Source: Couchioplanes caeruleus (GTDB lineage: Bacteria > Actinomycetota > Actinomycetes > Mycobacteriales > Micromonosporaceae). From it: 64,000 bases of DNA. This document shows, in pieces, positions 52,274 through 61,469 of the stretch; within the stretch, counting starts at the first letter, position 1, and every line of letters starts with the position of its first letter. The stretch is from NCBI RefSeq assembly GCF_003751945.1, contig NZ_RJKL01000001.1, positions 2,666,001 through 2,730,000 on the forward strand. The letters are read 5' to 3'. A program made the translations under genes and the position numbers. A model generated the notes under the pieces. The model was not told the DNA's origin, did not search any database, and saw only the letters and a list, made by a program, of their open reading frames with translations.

Positions 52274-53065
52274 TCAGATATACGCCTTGATCGCCGCAAC
52301 TGTCTCGGCGGGCGCGCTCAGATTCGGGCAGTGGCCGGTCGCGTTCATGGCCACCAGTGTGCTCCCGGCGAGGTGCTCGTGCACATAGTCGCCTACAACC
52401 GACGACGCGATGACATCGTCGGCACACTGCAGAATCAATGCGGGGGTACGCAGTTTCGGCAGGTCGTCGCGATTGTCGGAGAGGAACGTGACGCACGCGA
52501 ATTTCTTGGCGATCTCCGGGTCGGTGGCACAGAAGCTGTTGGTGAGCTCCCGGCCGAGCTCCGGCCGGTCGGGGTTGCCCATGATGACCGGCACCATCGC
52601 GCTCGACCAGCCGAGATAGTTGCTGTCCAGCGACTCCAGCATGGCCTCGATGTCGGCCCGGCCGAACCCGCCGACGTAGTCGCCGTCGTCGATGTAGCGC
52701 GGCGAGGGCCCGACGAGCACCAGCTTGGCGAACCGCTCCGGCTCCCGGATCGCGGCGAGCACCCCGATCATCGCGCTGACCGAATGCCCCACGAAGATCA
52801 CGTCGCGCAGGTGCAGATCGTGCACGATCTCGAGGACGTCGGACGCGTAACCGTCCAGGGTCGAGTACCGGCGGTCGTCGTACGCCCGCAGATCCGAACG
52901 GCCCGCACCGACGTGATCGAAGAGCACCACCCGGTGGGTGTCGGCGAACTCGGGAGCGACGAAGCGCCACATGTTCTGGTCGCAGCCGTAACCGTGGGCG
53001 AACAGCATCGGCTGCCCGTCGGGGCGGCCGAGCTCGTGGATCGCGTGTCTCTGAGTCGTGTTCAT
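52274..53065 (-). CDS. rsbQ: RsbQ-like alpha/beta hydrolase
   Basis: 263 aa, close to Bacillus RsbQ in length. RsbQ is the hydrolase partner that the PAS phosphatase RsbP needs to respond to energy stress. The likeness is along the whole chain: LFAHGYGCDQNMWRFVAPEF, the nucleophile in FVGHSVSAMIGVLAAI, VLVGPSPRYIDDGDYVGGF, ELTNSFCATDPEIAKKFA, acid in LILQCADDVIASSVVG and His in MNATGHCPNLSAP. It is directly upstream of the RsbP-like gene. ATG 53065 with a GGTGA upstream. The native ligand is unknown; plant strigolactone receptors share this fold. Confidence 0.92.
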   Translation of the reverse strand: MNTTQRHAIHELGRPDGQPMLFAHGYGCDQNMWRFVAPEFADTHRVVLFDHVGAGRSDLRAYDDRRYSTLDGYASDVLEIVHDLHLRDVIFVGHSVSAMIGVLAAIREPERFAKLVLVGPSPRYIDDGDYVGGFGRADIEAMLESLDSNYLGWSSAMVPVIMGNPDRPELGRELTNSFCATDPEIAKKFACVTFLSDNRDDLPKLRTPALILQCADDVIASSVVGDYVHEHLAGSTLVAMNATGHCPNLSAPAETVAAIKAYI

Positions 53066-53251
53066 ATCCGGGGTCACCACCGGGTCACCATACGACTCCG
53101 GACCGTCCCCCACATCGCCCCCTCTGTCCGTCAGTTTCCCGGATTCCGCCGGACATCCGGTTCGGCGGCCGGCGGCCGAGCCGGTGGGCGGACTGGCACA
53201 CCGGCTCTAACCTGGCCCTGAGGCAGCGACGTCCGGGAGGGGGAGCGACGG

Positions 53252-54811
53252 ATGACCGACCAGCAGCCGGACGACCCGGCCGCGGGCGAATCCGCCAACC
53301 GCCCGGACCCGACGCGCATCGACCCCACCCCGGACTCTCCTCCCGCCGAGGCGAACGCCGCACCCGCCGCCGGGGACGACGCCGCCCCGGAGGGTGACGC
53401 GCCGTCACCGGGCAAGATCCCGGCGACCGAGGACGTCCCCCAGCGCTGGAGCGGCTCGGCGGCCGTTCCGCCACCCACGCCGAAGAAGTCCTGGTGGGAA
53501 CGCCGCCGCCCGGCGAACGACGAACCCGCACCGCCGCCCGCGGATCCGTGGGCGGACAACGAGGACTGGTCGACGAGTCCCCCGGTCGACCCGTGGGCCG
53601 ACCACGACACCCCCATCGACGTCCTGGAGCCGTTCCCGGAGGCGATGCCCCCGACCCGGATCGACGCGCCGGTCCCGCCGGTGGTCGCCCCGCCCGTGCC
53701 ACCCACCCGAATCGACCAGCCACTACCGCCGACCCGGGTCGACCAGCCCCTGCCGCCGACCCGGGTGGACGCCCCCGCCCCGGCGACCGCGTCCGCGCCG
53801 ACGCCGGCCGCACCAGCCGCGCCGAAGCCGGCCTCACCACCCGCGCAGCCGCCGGCCGCACCAGCCGCGCAGCCGCAGGCGGCGGCCGGCATCGGGCCCG
53901 CCGGGACGCCGCGCCGGGGTTGGTGGCGCCGACGCCGCGACAAGACCCCGCCGGCGCCGGCCGACCGCGTCCCGGTCCAGCCGCGTCAGGCACCACCCGC
54001 ACCCGCCGGGTCCGCGCCGGGACGCCCGGCCCCATCGACGGCGCGTCCGGCAGCGCTGTCCGCGCGCCCGCCCTCGCCGGCCACACCGGCCGCGGTGCCG
54101 CAGGCCTATTTCGACCGGGCTCGCCCGCTGCCGCCGCCCGCACCCGGCAAGAAGGCTAAGAAACGGCGAAAGGGACAACCTGCGCCGCCCACGGCCTGGC
54201 AGCCTCCCGGGCCTCGCCCCGGGGCGCGACCGCTGCCGCCCCCGCCGCGCCGCAAGCGCCGATGGGGCCGCCGGCTGTTCCTGACCGCCCTGCTCAGCGC
54301 GCTCTGCTGCTGCGGCGTACCGGGCTACTTCCTCTGGCCCGCCGCCCAGCAGCACCCCGTGTCGGCGGTCCTGCCGTCCCACATCGCCGACCTAGACCTG
54401 CGGCAGGGCGCGGCCGACCAGCGAGCCACCGAGCGCCTCGCGGAGCAGGCCGGCGGCACCAACCTGGTCTCGTCCGGCGACGCGTTCGCCGGCGTGTACG
54501 GCGACGACAACGGCAAGCGGGTCACCGTCTTCGGCGCCACGGGCCTACGCCTGACCCCGGAGAGCGACGTTGAGGCCGAGCTGGCACACCTGACGGACAC
54601 GTACCAGATCGAGGACATCCGGGCATTCGACCTGGGTGAGACCGGCGTGCACGAGCGGTGCGGCGTCGGCCGTACCCGGCAGGGCACGGTCGTCGTCTGC
54701 GCCTGGGCCGACCACGGCAGCATGGCCACCGTCCTGCTGACACGACGGTCGGTGGATGAGAGCGCCGAGCTCACCGGCACGCTCCGCGAGGCGATCCTCG
54801 TCCGCGGATAG
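53252..54811 (+). CDS. Single-pass membrane protein with long Pro-rich cytoplasmic tail
   Basis: 519 aa. Residues 1-335 are disordered and Pro/Ala/Arg-rich, with 9-residue repeats of the TRVDQPLPP type (from 53702), acidic DPWADNEDW patches and two basic WW motifs (KKSWWERRR, RRGWWRRRR). One TM helix (~338-362, LFLTALLSALCCCGVPGYFLW) leads to an extracellular domain of about 145 residues (GVYGDDNGKRVTVFGATG, GVHERCGVGRTRQGTVVVCAW) with paired Cys. No family recognised. A GGGAGGGGGAG ribosome site precedes the ATG. It is divergent from rsbQ; a scaffold or cell-envelope role is only a guess. Confidence 0.75.
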   Translation: MTDQQPDDPAAGESANRPDPTRIDPTPDSPPAEANAAPAAGDDAAPEGDAPSPGKIPATEDVPQRWSGSAAVPPPTPKKSWWERRRPANDEPAPPPADPWADNEDWSTSPPVDPWADHDTPIDVLEPFPEAMPPTRIDAPVPPVVAPPVPPTRIDQPLPPTRVDQPLPPTRVDAPAPATASAPTPAAPAAPKPASPPAQPPAAPAAQPQAAAGIGPAGTPRRGWWRRRRDKTPPAPADRVPVQPRQAPPAPAGSAPGRPAPSTARPAALSARPPSPATPAAVPQAYFDRARPLPPPAPGKKAKKRRKGQPAPPTAWQPPGPRPGARPLPPPPRRKRRWGRRLFLTALLSALCCCGVPGYFLWPAAQQHPVSAVLPSHIADLDLRQGAADQRATERLAEQAGGTNLVSSGDAFAGVYGDDNGKRVTVFGATGLRLTPESDVEAELAHLTDTYQIEDIRAFDLGETGVHERCGVGRTRQGTVVVCAWADHGSMATVLLTRRSVDESAELTGTLREAILVRG

Positions 54812-54832
54812 AACTCTTCCGCGGACGACAAA

Positions 54833-54886
54833 GTGGAAGCCGGACAGCAGGTGGAAGCCGGACAGGAACGGAAGCCGGACAGCGAG
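54833..54886. repeat. 18-bp tandem repeat between convergent genes
   Basis: Three 18-bp units of GTGGAAGCCGGACAGCAG with small changes fill the gap between two convergent stop codons. Confidence 0.85.
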
Positions 54887-54894
54887 CGGGAAGC

Positions 54895-55569
54895 TCAGGT
54901 GGCGCGCGGCGGGGCGTAGCGCGGCACGTACTCCTGGCCGGTCAGCTTCTGGATCTCGGCCATGACCTCGTCGGTCAGCGCGCGCAGCGCGGTGCGGTCG
55001 TCGGCCCGGCCGACGGTCTCGATCGGCTTGCCGAACTTCACCGTGACCTCGCCCTTGCCCTGTCCCCACTTCGGATACGGCTGCCCGATCGGCTGCACCT
55101 TCTCCGTGCCGACCATGCCGACCGGGATGATCGGCACGCCCGCGGCGACGGCGAGCCGGGCCACGCCCGTACGCCCGCGGTAAAGCCTCCCGTCCGGGGA
55201 GCGCGTCCCCTCGGGGTAGACCGCGACCATGTCGCCAGCCTTGAGCACCGGGATGGCGCCGTCGAAGGCCGTCAACGCGGCCCGGCCGCCGCCCCGCTCG
55301 ACCTTGATCGCGCCGAGTCCGCGCATGATGAACTTGGTGAGGGCGCCGCTCAGGCCGCCGCCGCGGAAATACTCCGCCTTGGCCCAGAAGGCGATGTGCC
55401 GCGGCACGACCGAGCCGAGAAACAGCTCGTCAGCGACGGACAGGTGATTGCCGGCGAAGATGGCGCCGCCGGTGGCGGGGATGTTCTCGAGGCCTTCGAC
55501 GCGGGGTCGCCAGCCGATCATCATCGCCTTGCCGACTGTGATTTTGCCGATCGAATAGAGCAGCGGCAA
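54895..55569 (-). CDS. 1-acyl-sn-glycerol-3-phosphate acyltransferase family (PlsC-like)
   Basis: 224 aa. Transfers an acyl chain to lysophosphatidate or a related acceptor at the inner membrane face. Motif I is NHLSVADE (HxxxxD), motif III is VAVYPEGTRSPDGRLY, followed by GVPIIPVGMVGTEK. The start is a TTG at 55569: GGAGG lies exactly 6 bp upstream and the resulting PLLYSIGKITVGKAMMIGW is the usual N-terminus. No ATG or GTG fits as well. It is 145 bp downstream of the ileS stop region in map order and reads toward the Pro-rich membrane protein gene. Confidence 0.88.
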   Translation of the reverse strand: MPLLYSIGKITVGKAMMIGWRPRVEGLENIPATGGAIFAGNHLSVADELFLGSVVPRHIAFWAKAEYFRGGGLSGALTKFIMRGLGAIKVERGGGRAALTAFDGAIPVLKAGDMVAVYPEGTRSPDGRLYRGRTGVARLAVAAGVPIIPVGMVGTEKVQPIGQPYPKWGQGKGEVTVKFGKPIETVGRADDRTALRALTDEVMAEIQKLTGQEYVPRYAPPRAT

Positions 55570-55661
55570 CGTGTTCCTCCGGCGGACATGCTTCACGAGA
55601 AGTGGGGGGCGGTAGGACGATATCCGACGCCACCGGGAAACTCCCGCCGAGCTTGACACCG

Positions 55662-55700
55662 GGCTCGGCATTTACCGCGTAAGACGGCAAATGCCGAGCC
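55662..55700 (-). terminator. Terminator of ileS
   Basis: GGCTCGGCATTT (55662-55673) pairs perfectly with AAATGCCGAGCC (55689-55700) around a 15-base loop, 14 bp after the ileS stop codon. There is no U-tract; similar hairpins end many actinobacterial transcripts. Confidence 0.7.
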
Positions 55701-55714
55701 TTGCCAGGTACCGC

Positions 55715-58700
55715 TCAGACCGCACGGATCACTGAAACCGTGACGGTCTCGCCATCACCGACCTCGCCCGCGAAGCCCTCGCCCACGGCGCCGAAGCTCA
55801 GCGCGGTGGCCAGGGTCTCGGCGGCGACGAAGTCGCGGTGCGCCTCCACCGCGGCCACGACCGCCTCGGAGGCGGCGACGGTGAGCGCGATGCGGTCCGA
55901 GACGTCCAGGTCCGCGTCGCGCCGGGCCTGCTGCACCACCCGGATCACGTCGCGGGCCAGGCCCTCCGCGGCGAGTTCCGGGGTGACCCCGGTGTCGAGC
56001 ATGACGACGCCGCGGTCTCCGGGCAGCGGCGCGGAGTTCTCCACGTCGGCGGCGACGAGCTTCAGCTCGTACTCGCCCTCCTGCAGGGCGACGCCGGCGG
56101 CGACGGGCGCACCGTCGACCAGCTCCCAGTCGCCGGCCTTGACGGCCTTGATCACCTGCTGCACCTGCTTGCCCAGGCGCGGCCCCAGCGCCCGCGGCAC
56201 CACGGTCAACACCTGCCGGCAGTACGCGCTCAGATCGGCACTGAGCGCGACCTCCTTGACGTTGACCTCGTCCGAGAGCAGGTCCTGGAATGCCCGCAGC
56301 CGCTCGGCGTCGGGCGTCGCCACGGTGAGCCGGGCGAGCGGCAGACGCACCCGCAGGGCCCGAGCCTTGCGCAGCGACAGCGCCGCCGACGCCACGTCGC
56401 GGATCGCGTCCATGGACGCCACCAGCTCGTGGTCCGCCGGGAACGCCTCCGCCTCCGGCCAGTCGGTGAGATGCACCGAGCGGCCACCGGTCAGCCCGCG
56501 CCAGATCTCCTCGCTGGTCAGCGGGGCGAGCGGCGCCACGACCCGGCACAGCACCTCGAGCACGGTGGCCAGAGTGTCGAACGCGTCGGCGTCGCCGGCC
56601 CAGAAGCGGTCACGGGAGCGGCGCACGTACCAGTTGGTCAGCGCGTCGAGGTACGACCGCACCGCGCCGGCCGCGCCCGAGATGTCGTACTCGTCCATCC
56701 GGGCCCGGACGTCGGTCACCAGCTCGTTGGTCTTCGCCAGGATGTAGCGGTCCAGCAGGTGCTCGGAGTCGGTCCGCAACGTGGCGGTGTGACCCGACGC
56801 GTTCGCGTACAGGCTGAAGAAGTACCAGACGTTCCAGAGCGGGAGCAGCACCTGCCGGACCGAGTCGCGGATCGCGGTCTCGGTGACCGGCATGTCTCCG
56901 CCGCGCAGCACCGGCGACGACATGAGCATCCAGCGCATGGCGTCCGAGCCGTACGTGTCGAAGACCCGGTAGACGTCCGGATAGTTGCGCAGGCTCTTGG
57001 ACATCTTGCGCCCGTCCTCGCCGAGCAGGATGCCGTGGCTGAGGCAGTTACGGAACGCCGGCCGGTCGAACAGCGCCGTGGCCAGCACGTGCATGGTGTA
57101 GAACCAGCCGCGGGTCTGGCCGATGTACTCGACGATGAAGTCGCCCGGATAGTGGTGCTCGAACCACTCCTTGTTCTCGAACGGGTAGTGCACCTGCGCG
57201 AACGGCATCGACCCCGACTCGAACCAGCAGTCGAGCACCTCCGGCACCCGGCGCATGGTCGACTTCCCGGTCGGGTCGTCCGGGTTGGGGCGGGTCAGCT
57301 CGTCGACGTACGGGCGGTGCAGGTCGGTGACCTTCACCCCGAAGTCGCGTTCCATCTCCTCGAACGAGCCGTACACGTCGACCCGCGGATAGTTCGGGTC
57401 GTCGGACTTCCACACCGGGATCGGCGAACCCCAGAAACGGTTCCGGGAGATCGACCAGTCCCGGGCGTTCGCCAGCCACTTGCCGAACGAGCCGTCCTTG
57501 ATGTGCGCGGGCGTCCAGGTGATCTCCTGGTTCAGCTCGACCATCCGGTCGCGGAACTTCGTGACGGCCACGAACCACGACGACACCGCCTTGTAGACCA
57601 GCGGAGTGTCACAGCGCCAGCAGTGCGGGTACGAGTGCGTGTAGCCCTCGTGCCGCAGCACCATGCCGCGCCCCTTGAGGTCCGCGATGATCGGCTTGTT
57701 CGCGTCGAAGACCTGCACGCCCTCCCACGGTGCCACCAGCGCGGTGAAGCGGGTGTGCTCGTCCACGGTCACGACGGTGGGGATACCGGCCGCGTTGCAG
57801 ACGTTCTGGTCGTCCTCACCGAAGGCCGGCGCCTGGTGCACGACGCCCGTACCGTCCTCGTCACTGACGTAGTCGGCGGCCAGCACCTGGAAGGCGTTCG
57901 GCCCGGCCTGCTCGACCAGGAAGCCGAACATCGGCTCGTATCGCCGCCCCGCCAGCTCCCGGCCCAGCACCGTGCCGACCTGCTCAAAACCGTCGAGCTC
58001 TTTCGCGTACGCCGCCACGCGCCCCGCACCGAGGATCAGCTTCTCGCCGTCCTTCTCCAGCACCGCGTACTCGATGTCGGGGCCGACGGCGAGCGCGAGG
58101 TTCGACGGCAGGGTCCACGGCGTGGTGGTCCAGACCGCGATCCGCTCCCCCGTCTCCAGCTTGAACGTGACGGTCAGCGCCGGGTCGGTCCGGTCGCGGT
58201 AGACGTCGTCCATCCGCGTCTCGGTGTTCGACAGCGGCGTCTCACAGCGGAAGCAGTAGGCGAGGACCCGGAAGCCCTCGTACACCAGGCCCTTGTCGTG
58301 CAGCGTCTTGAACGCCCACATGACCGACTCCATGTAGCTGGGGTCGAGGGTCTTGTAGTCGTTGCCGAAGTCGACCCACCGGGCCTGGCGCGTGACGTAC
58401 CGCTCCCAATCCTTGGTGTACGTCAGCACGGACGTGCGGCACGCGTCGTTGAACTTGTCGACGCCCAGCTCGAGGATCTGCGCCTTGGTGCTGATGCCGA
58501 GCTGCTTCTCGGCCTCCACCTCGGCAGGCAGCCCGTGGGTGTCCCACCCGAACCGCCGCTCGACGCGCTTGCCCCGCATCGTCTGGTAGCGCGGGACGAC
58601 GTCCTTGACGTAGCCGGTGAACAGATGCCCGTAGTGCGGCAGCCCGTTGGCGAACGGGGGGCCGTCGTAGAAGACGTACTCGTTGCTGCCGTCCTGCCCG

Positions 58701-58831
58701 GCGGGGCGCTGGTCGACGGAGGCCTCGAAGGTCTTGTCGGCCGCCCAGTGCTCGAGCACGGCCCGCTCGACCGCGGGCAGGTCCGGGCTCGCGGGCACGC
58801 CGGAGGCGTCGGTGTGCTGGGGATACGCCAT
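55715..58831 (-). CDS. ileS: Isoleucyl-tRNA synthetase
   Basis: 1038 aa, the length of the IleS2/eukaryote-like type common in actinobacteria. Class I aminoacyl-tRNA synthetase with HIGH-like [11 protein letters not shown] (HYGH at 66-69), CP1 editing domain ([29 protein letters not shown]), KMSKS loop [13 protein letters not shown] near residue 605 and a tRNA-anticodon-binding C-terminal half. IleS2-type enzymes are often less sensitive to mupirocin, but that is not shown here. The ATG at 58831 fits the T-box leader, whose hairpin masks the ribosome site just upstream; an in-frame GTG at 58858 lies inside that hairpin. Confidence 0.97.
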   Translation of the reverse strand: MAYPQHTDASGVPASPDLPAVERAVLEHWAADKTFEASVDQRPAGQDGSNEYVFYDGPPFANGLPHYGHLFTGYVKDVVPRYQTMRGKRVERRFGWDTHGLPAEVEAEKQLGISTKAQILELGVDKFNDACRTSVLTYTKDWERYVTRQARWVDFGNDYKTLDPSYMESVMWAFKTLHDKGLVYEGFRVLAYCFRCETPLSNTETRMDDVYRDRTDPALTVTFKLETGERIAVWTTTPWTLPSNLALAVGPDIEYAVLEKDGEKLILGAGRVAAYAKELDGFEQVGTVLGRELAGRRYEPMFGFLVEQAGPNAFQVLAADYVSDEDGTGVVHQAPAFGEDDQNVCNAAGIPTVVTVDEHTRFTALVAPWEGVQVFDANKPIIADLKGRGMVLRHEGYTHSYPHCWRCDTPLVYKAVSSWFVAVTKFRDRMVELNQEITWTPAHIKDGSFGKWLANARDWSISRNRFWGSPIPVWKSDDPNYPRVDVYGSFEEMERDFGVKVTDLHRPYVDELTRPNPDDPTGKSTMRRVPEVLDCWFESGSMPFAQVHYPFENKEWFEHHYPGDFIVEYIGQTRGWFYTMHVLATALFDRPAFRNCLSHGILLGEDGRKMSKSLRNYPDVYRVFDTYGSDAMRWMLMSSPVLRGGDMPVTETAIRDSVRQVLLPLWNVWYFFSLYANASGHTATLRTDSEHLLDRYILAKTNELVTDVRARMDEYDISGAAGAVRSYLDALTNWYVRRSRDRFWAGDADAFDTLATVLEVLCRVVAPLAPLTSEEIWRGLTGGRSVHLTDWPEAEAFPADHELVASMDAIRDVASAALSLRKARALRVRLPLARLTVATPDAERLRAFQDLLSDEVNVKEVALSADLSAYCRQVLTVVPRALGPRLGKQVQQVIKAVKAGDWELVDGAPVAAGVALQEGEYELKLVAADVENSAPLPGDRGVVMLDTGVTPELAAEGLARDVIRVVQQARRDADLDVSDRIALTVAASEAVVAAVEAHRDFVAAETLATALSFGAVGEGFAGEVGDGETVTVSVIRAV

Positions 58832-59041
58832 CGGTGGTTCGCTCTCCTCGCAGGTCACGTGGACTGCGAGGACGAGCTCGGCAGAGCCCGCGGTACCACC
58901 TCGCTTGACGGTCGCGATGCGGCCGCCCGCTCGTTTCGCCGGCGCGGGTGCGGGCCGGTGCCGCCCGGTTCTACTGAGACCCGGATGCCCGGGCCCGTTC
59001 TTCCGGAGGCTCCCCGGTGATGGCCGGATCGACGCCTTGTG
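58832..59041 (-). ncRNA. Translational T-box riboswitch of ileS
   Basis: The leader contains the T-box core AGGTGGTACCGCGG (58901-58888 on the minus strand), which pairs with the uncharged tRNA end. A short stem I has the likely Ile specifier ATC at 59021-59019, within CGGCCATCACCGG, followed by the family-typical GGGGAGCCTCCGGAAGAAC. Downstream, TCCTCGCAG (58872-58864) pairs perfectly with CTGCGAGGA (58853-58845), a sequestrator covering the GAGGAG ribosome site. Uncharged tRNA-Ile should open this hairpin and raise translation. Confidence 0.9.
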
Positions 59042-59047
59042 GGAACA

Positions 59048-59053
59048 ACGATA
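59048..59053 (-). promoter_or_regulatory. Candidate -10 element for the ileS leader
   Basis: TATCGT on the minus strand fits TANNNT and would place the transcript start near 59041, just ahead of stem I of the T-box. No good -35 was found. Confidence 0.35.
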
Positions 59054-59154
59054 CCCCGGCCCGCATCCGCATTTCCGGGCTCCTCCGCGTCGCTGTCACA
59101 CCGACGGGGGCTGCCTCGTCAAGGAGATGACATCGCATCCCACAGGAGGTTCTC

Positions 59155-59592
59155 ATGTCCCGTTTGACGATCGACCAGGTCGCCCCGGGCGCCTACCGCG
59201 CGGTCCTCGGCATGGAGCAGTACTGCCGGCAGACCGTCGACCCGACCCTGCTGGAGCTGATCAAGCTGCGCGCGTCGATGGTGAACGGCTGCTCGTTCTG
59301 CACCGACATGCACAGCCGCGAGGCGCTGGAGCAAGGAGAGTCGTCCCGCCGGCTCTTCGCCGTCGCGGCCTGGCACGACGCGCCGTTCTTCAGCGAGCGG
59401 GAGCGGGCGGCGCTGGCGCTGACCGACGCGGTGACCCGCCTCGGCGAGCACGGCGTCCCGGACGAGGTCTGGGAGCCGGCCGCCAAGGCGTTCACCGAGG
59501 AGGAACTGGGCAACCTGCTCATGGCGATCGCCACGATCAACGTCTGGAACCGGCTCTCGATCGCCGTACGCAACGAGCCGCCGGCGCTCTGA
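59155..59592 (+). CDS. AhpD/carboxymuconolactone decarboxylase-like protein
   Basis: 145 aa, all-helical CMD fold. The redox motif is CSFCTDMHSREAL, with the CxxC and following His of AhpD-type alkylhydroperoxidases; LLELIKLRASMVNGCSFC and FTEEELGNLLMAIATINVWN are typical. It may reduce peroxides using a thiol partner; carboxymuconolactone decarboxylase activity is unlikely given the CxxC. A strong AGGAGG site lies before the ATG. It is divergent from ileS and followed by a strong hairpin. Confidence 0.9.
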   Translation: MSRLTIDQVAPGAYRAVLGMEQYCRQTVDPTLLELIKLRASMVNGCSFCTDMHSREALEQGESSRRLFAVAAWHDAPFFSERERAALALTDAVTRLGEHGVPDEVWEPAAKAFTEEELGNLLMAIATINVWNRLSIAVRNEPPAL

Positions 59593-59614
59593 GACTCACA
59601 TCCCGGCGCCTTCT

Positions 59615-59652
59615 CCCGACGTGGCCGACGCCTGACCGTCGGCCACGTCGGG
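59615..59652 (+). terminator. Strong hairpin terminator after the AhpD-like gene
   Basis: A perfect 16-bp stem (59615-59630 with 59637-59652) and a 6-base loop lie 23 bp after the stop codon. There is no U-tract. It separates the AhpD-like gene from the regulator downstream. Confidence 0.75.
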
Positions 59653-59669
59653 CGTCCTAGACTTCGCCG

Positions 59670-60686
59670 ATGATCCGCATCGAGCTGGACGACACGACGG
59701 TGGCGCGGACCCGGATCGCCATCAATCCGCTGGCCGAGGTGGTGTACAGCCTCCACATGCTGGGGCGGTCCACCTCGGTGCCATGGCCGTACGCCACCTG
59801 GGCGCGGCACGCTCGACGCATCCTGGCCACGAACCCGGCCACCAAGTCGTTGCACCTGTTCCTCGACGCCCCGATGGTCCTGCCGAACTTCCTGGTGCCG
59901 GTCCCCCGCACCGGACTGTCGGACATCACCGAGCAACTCGAACAGTTGTGCCACACCCCGCGTGACCTCATGGAGGCCCAGTTCGCGACGGATTTCCCGG
60001 ACGGCGCAATCCCGCCCGGCCTCCTCGCCTTCCGTACGGACCCGCACGGTTCGCTGCACCGGCTCGCCGATGGCATAGCGGCGTACTGGGAGGGCGCGAT
60101 AGAGCCGCACTGGGACGCCATGCGCAACGCCCTCGACGAGGAGGTCCTGCTCCGCGCCCGTGAGCTGGCCACCAACGGGCCGGAGGGGTTGCTGTCCGAC
60201 CTGCACCCCCAGATCAGTTGGGACCCGCCCGTGCTGACGCTGACGAAGCCGCTCGACCATGTGTTGACGGTGCGCGACCGCCGGCTGGTCCTCGTACCCC
60301 TGATCTTCGCGGGTGGGCACATGGGCTGTTCCAGCTCGGATCCCGAGCTCCAGTCGGTCGAATATCAGTGCCGAGGCGCCGCATTCCTGGCAGAGGAATC
60401 GGTGAAACCCCCGGTCCCGGAGGACGACCGGCTCGGGCTCCTGCTGGGACGCGGCCGGGCATCCGTGCTCCGAGAGCTCCGGATCCCCACCACGACCACC
60501 AGCCTGGCACGCACCCTCGGCCTGGCGCCGAGCACGGTCTCCGAGCATCTCGCGGCTCTGCAGGCATCCGGGGTGGCTCACCGTCGCCGGGCCGGCCGCC
60601 GGGTGTTCTACGCGCTCGCGCCCGCCGGAGCCAGCCTGGTCACTCTGTTGGACGACGATTCGGCAACCGCCGAATCGGTTTCCTAG
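59670..60686 (+). CDS. ArsR-type winged-helix transcriptional regulator
   Basis: 338 aa, longer than classical ArsR repressors (~100 aa). The DNA-binding domain is C-terminal (~265-325): GRGRASVLRELRIPTTTTSL, then LARTLGLAPSTVSEHLAALQ and SGVAHRRRAGRRVFYAL. The N-terminal ~250 residues have the DUF5937-like pattern of actinobacterial regulators (TRIAINPLAEVVYSLHML, LEQLCHTPRDLMEAQFATDF). No Cys pair for metal binding is visible. The effector is unknown. It stands alone; the neighbouring AhpD-like gene is a possible target. Confidence 0.87.
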   Translation: MIRIELDDTTVARTRIAINPLAEVVYSLHMLGRSTSVPWPYATWARHARRILATNPATKSLHLFLDAPMVLPNFLVPVPRTGLSDITEQLEQLCHTPRDLMEAQFATDFPDGAIPPGLLAFRTDPHGSLHRLADGIAAYWEGAIEPHWDAMRNALDEEVLLRARELATNGPEGLLSDLHPQISWDPPVLTLTKPLDHVLTVRDRRLVLVPLIFAGGHMGCSSSDPELQSVEYQCRGAAFLAEESVKPPVPEDDRLGLLLGRGRASVLRELRIPTTTTSLARTLGLAPSTVSEHLAALQASGVAHRRRAGRRVFYALAPAGASLVTLLDDDSATAESVS

Positions 60687-60872
60687 ATCGCCGTCAGTCC
60701 CTACGGTTTCCTCTCGCGGCAGCATCTGAGCTGCCGGGCCGACCAGGCTTTCGCCGTACGGTGCGGGCACGCGCGGCGGGACGACGTCACGGGGGCGATC
60801 GTCTCGCCGCAGGCTGCCGCCCGGGTCGGCTCCGACCCGGGCGGATTCGCGCCGGAATCCGTGGCGCAAGCG
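60687..60872. other. Intergenic spacer, nothing recognised
   Basis: The spacer between two convergent genes shows no clear hairpin, repeat or gene. Confidence 0.4.
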
Positions 60873-61292
60873 TCAGAGGCTCGGGAACCAGAGTGCGAGC
60901 TCGCGCTTCGCGCTGTCCGCCGAGTCGGAGGCGTGGACCAGGTTCTCCCGGTTGGACAGGGACAGGTCGCCGCGGATCGTGCCGGCGGCGGCCTTGCGCC
61001 CGTCGGTGGCGCCGACCAGGGTCCGCACGACGGAGATCACCTCGTCGCCGGAGAGGACCGCCGCGACCAGCGGGCCGCCGGTCATGAAGTCCTTCAGTGG
61101 CGGGTAGAAGGCCTTGTCCACGTGCTCGGCGTAGTGCGCGTCGGCCAGTTCCGCGTCCATGGTGCGCAGCTCGAGCGCCTCGAGGACGAGGCCCTTGCGC
61201 TCGAAGCGGCCGAGGATCTCCCCGAGCAGGCCGCGCCGCAGCGCATCGGGCTTGACGAGCACGAGCGTGCGCTCGGCAGGGCTGGTGGACAC
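60873..61292 (-). CDS. ndk: Nucleoside diphosphate kinase
   Basis: 139 aa, standard. Ndk balances nucleoside triphosphates through a phospho-His intermediate. ERTLVLVKPDALRRGLLGEI has the K of the active site; RKAAAGTIRGDLSLSNREN precedes the catalytic His in NLVHASDSADSAKRELALWF. The GTG at 61292 has AGGAGG 8 bp upstream and is preferred over an upstream in-frame ATG. It stands between the ArsR-type gene and the VOC protein, the latter divergent. Confidence 0.96.
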   Translation of the reverse strand: MSTSPAERTLVLVKPDALRRGLLGEILGRFERKGLVLEALELRTMDAELADAHYAEHVDKAFYPPLKDFMTGGPLVAAVLSGDEVISVVRTLVGATDGRKAAAGTIRGDLSLSNRENLVHASDSADSAKRELALWFPSL

Positions 61293-61469
61293 GAAAACGG
61301 CCTCCTGGTCGGGGTACGGAACCCGGCGGCAACGCGACACGCCGTGTTGTCACGCCGGGATGTCAGCCTATCGGTACCGCGTCCGGCGCGAGCGGCAACC
61401 GTCGGCTAGCGCACTTTCCACCGCTGCTCGCCCTACGTAACCTGACGGGTAGTCCCCGGGAGGTCCACA

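Noticed and set aside
55838..59020. 1060-codon plus-strand open frame opposite ileS
   Set aside because: Antisense of a certain gene and it would run through the T-box leader.
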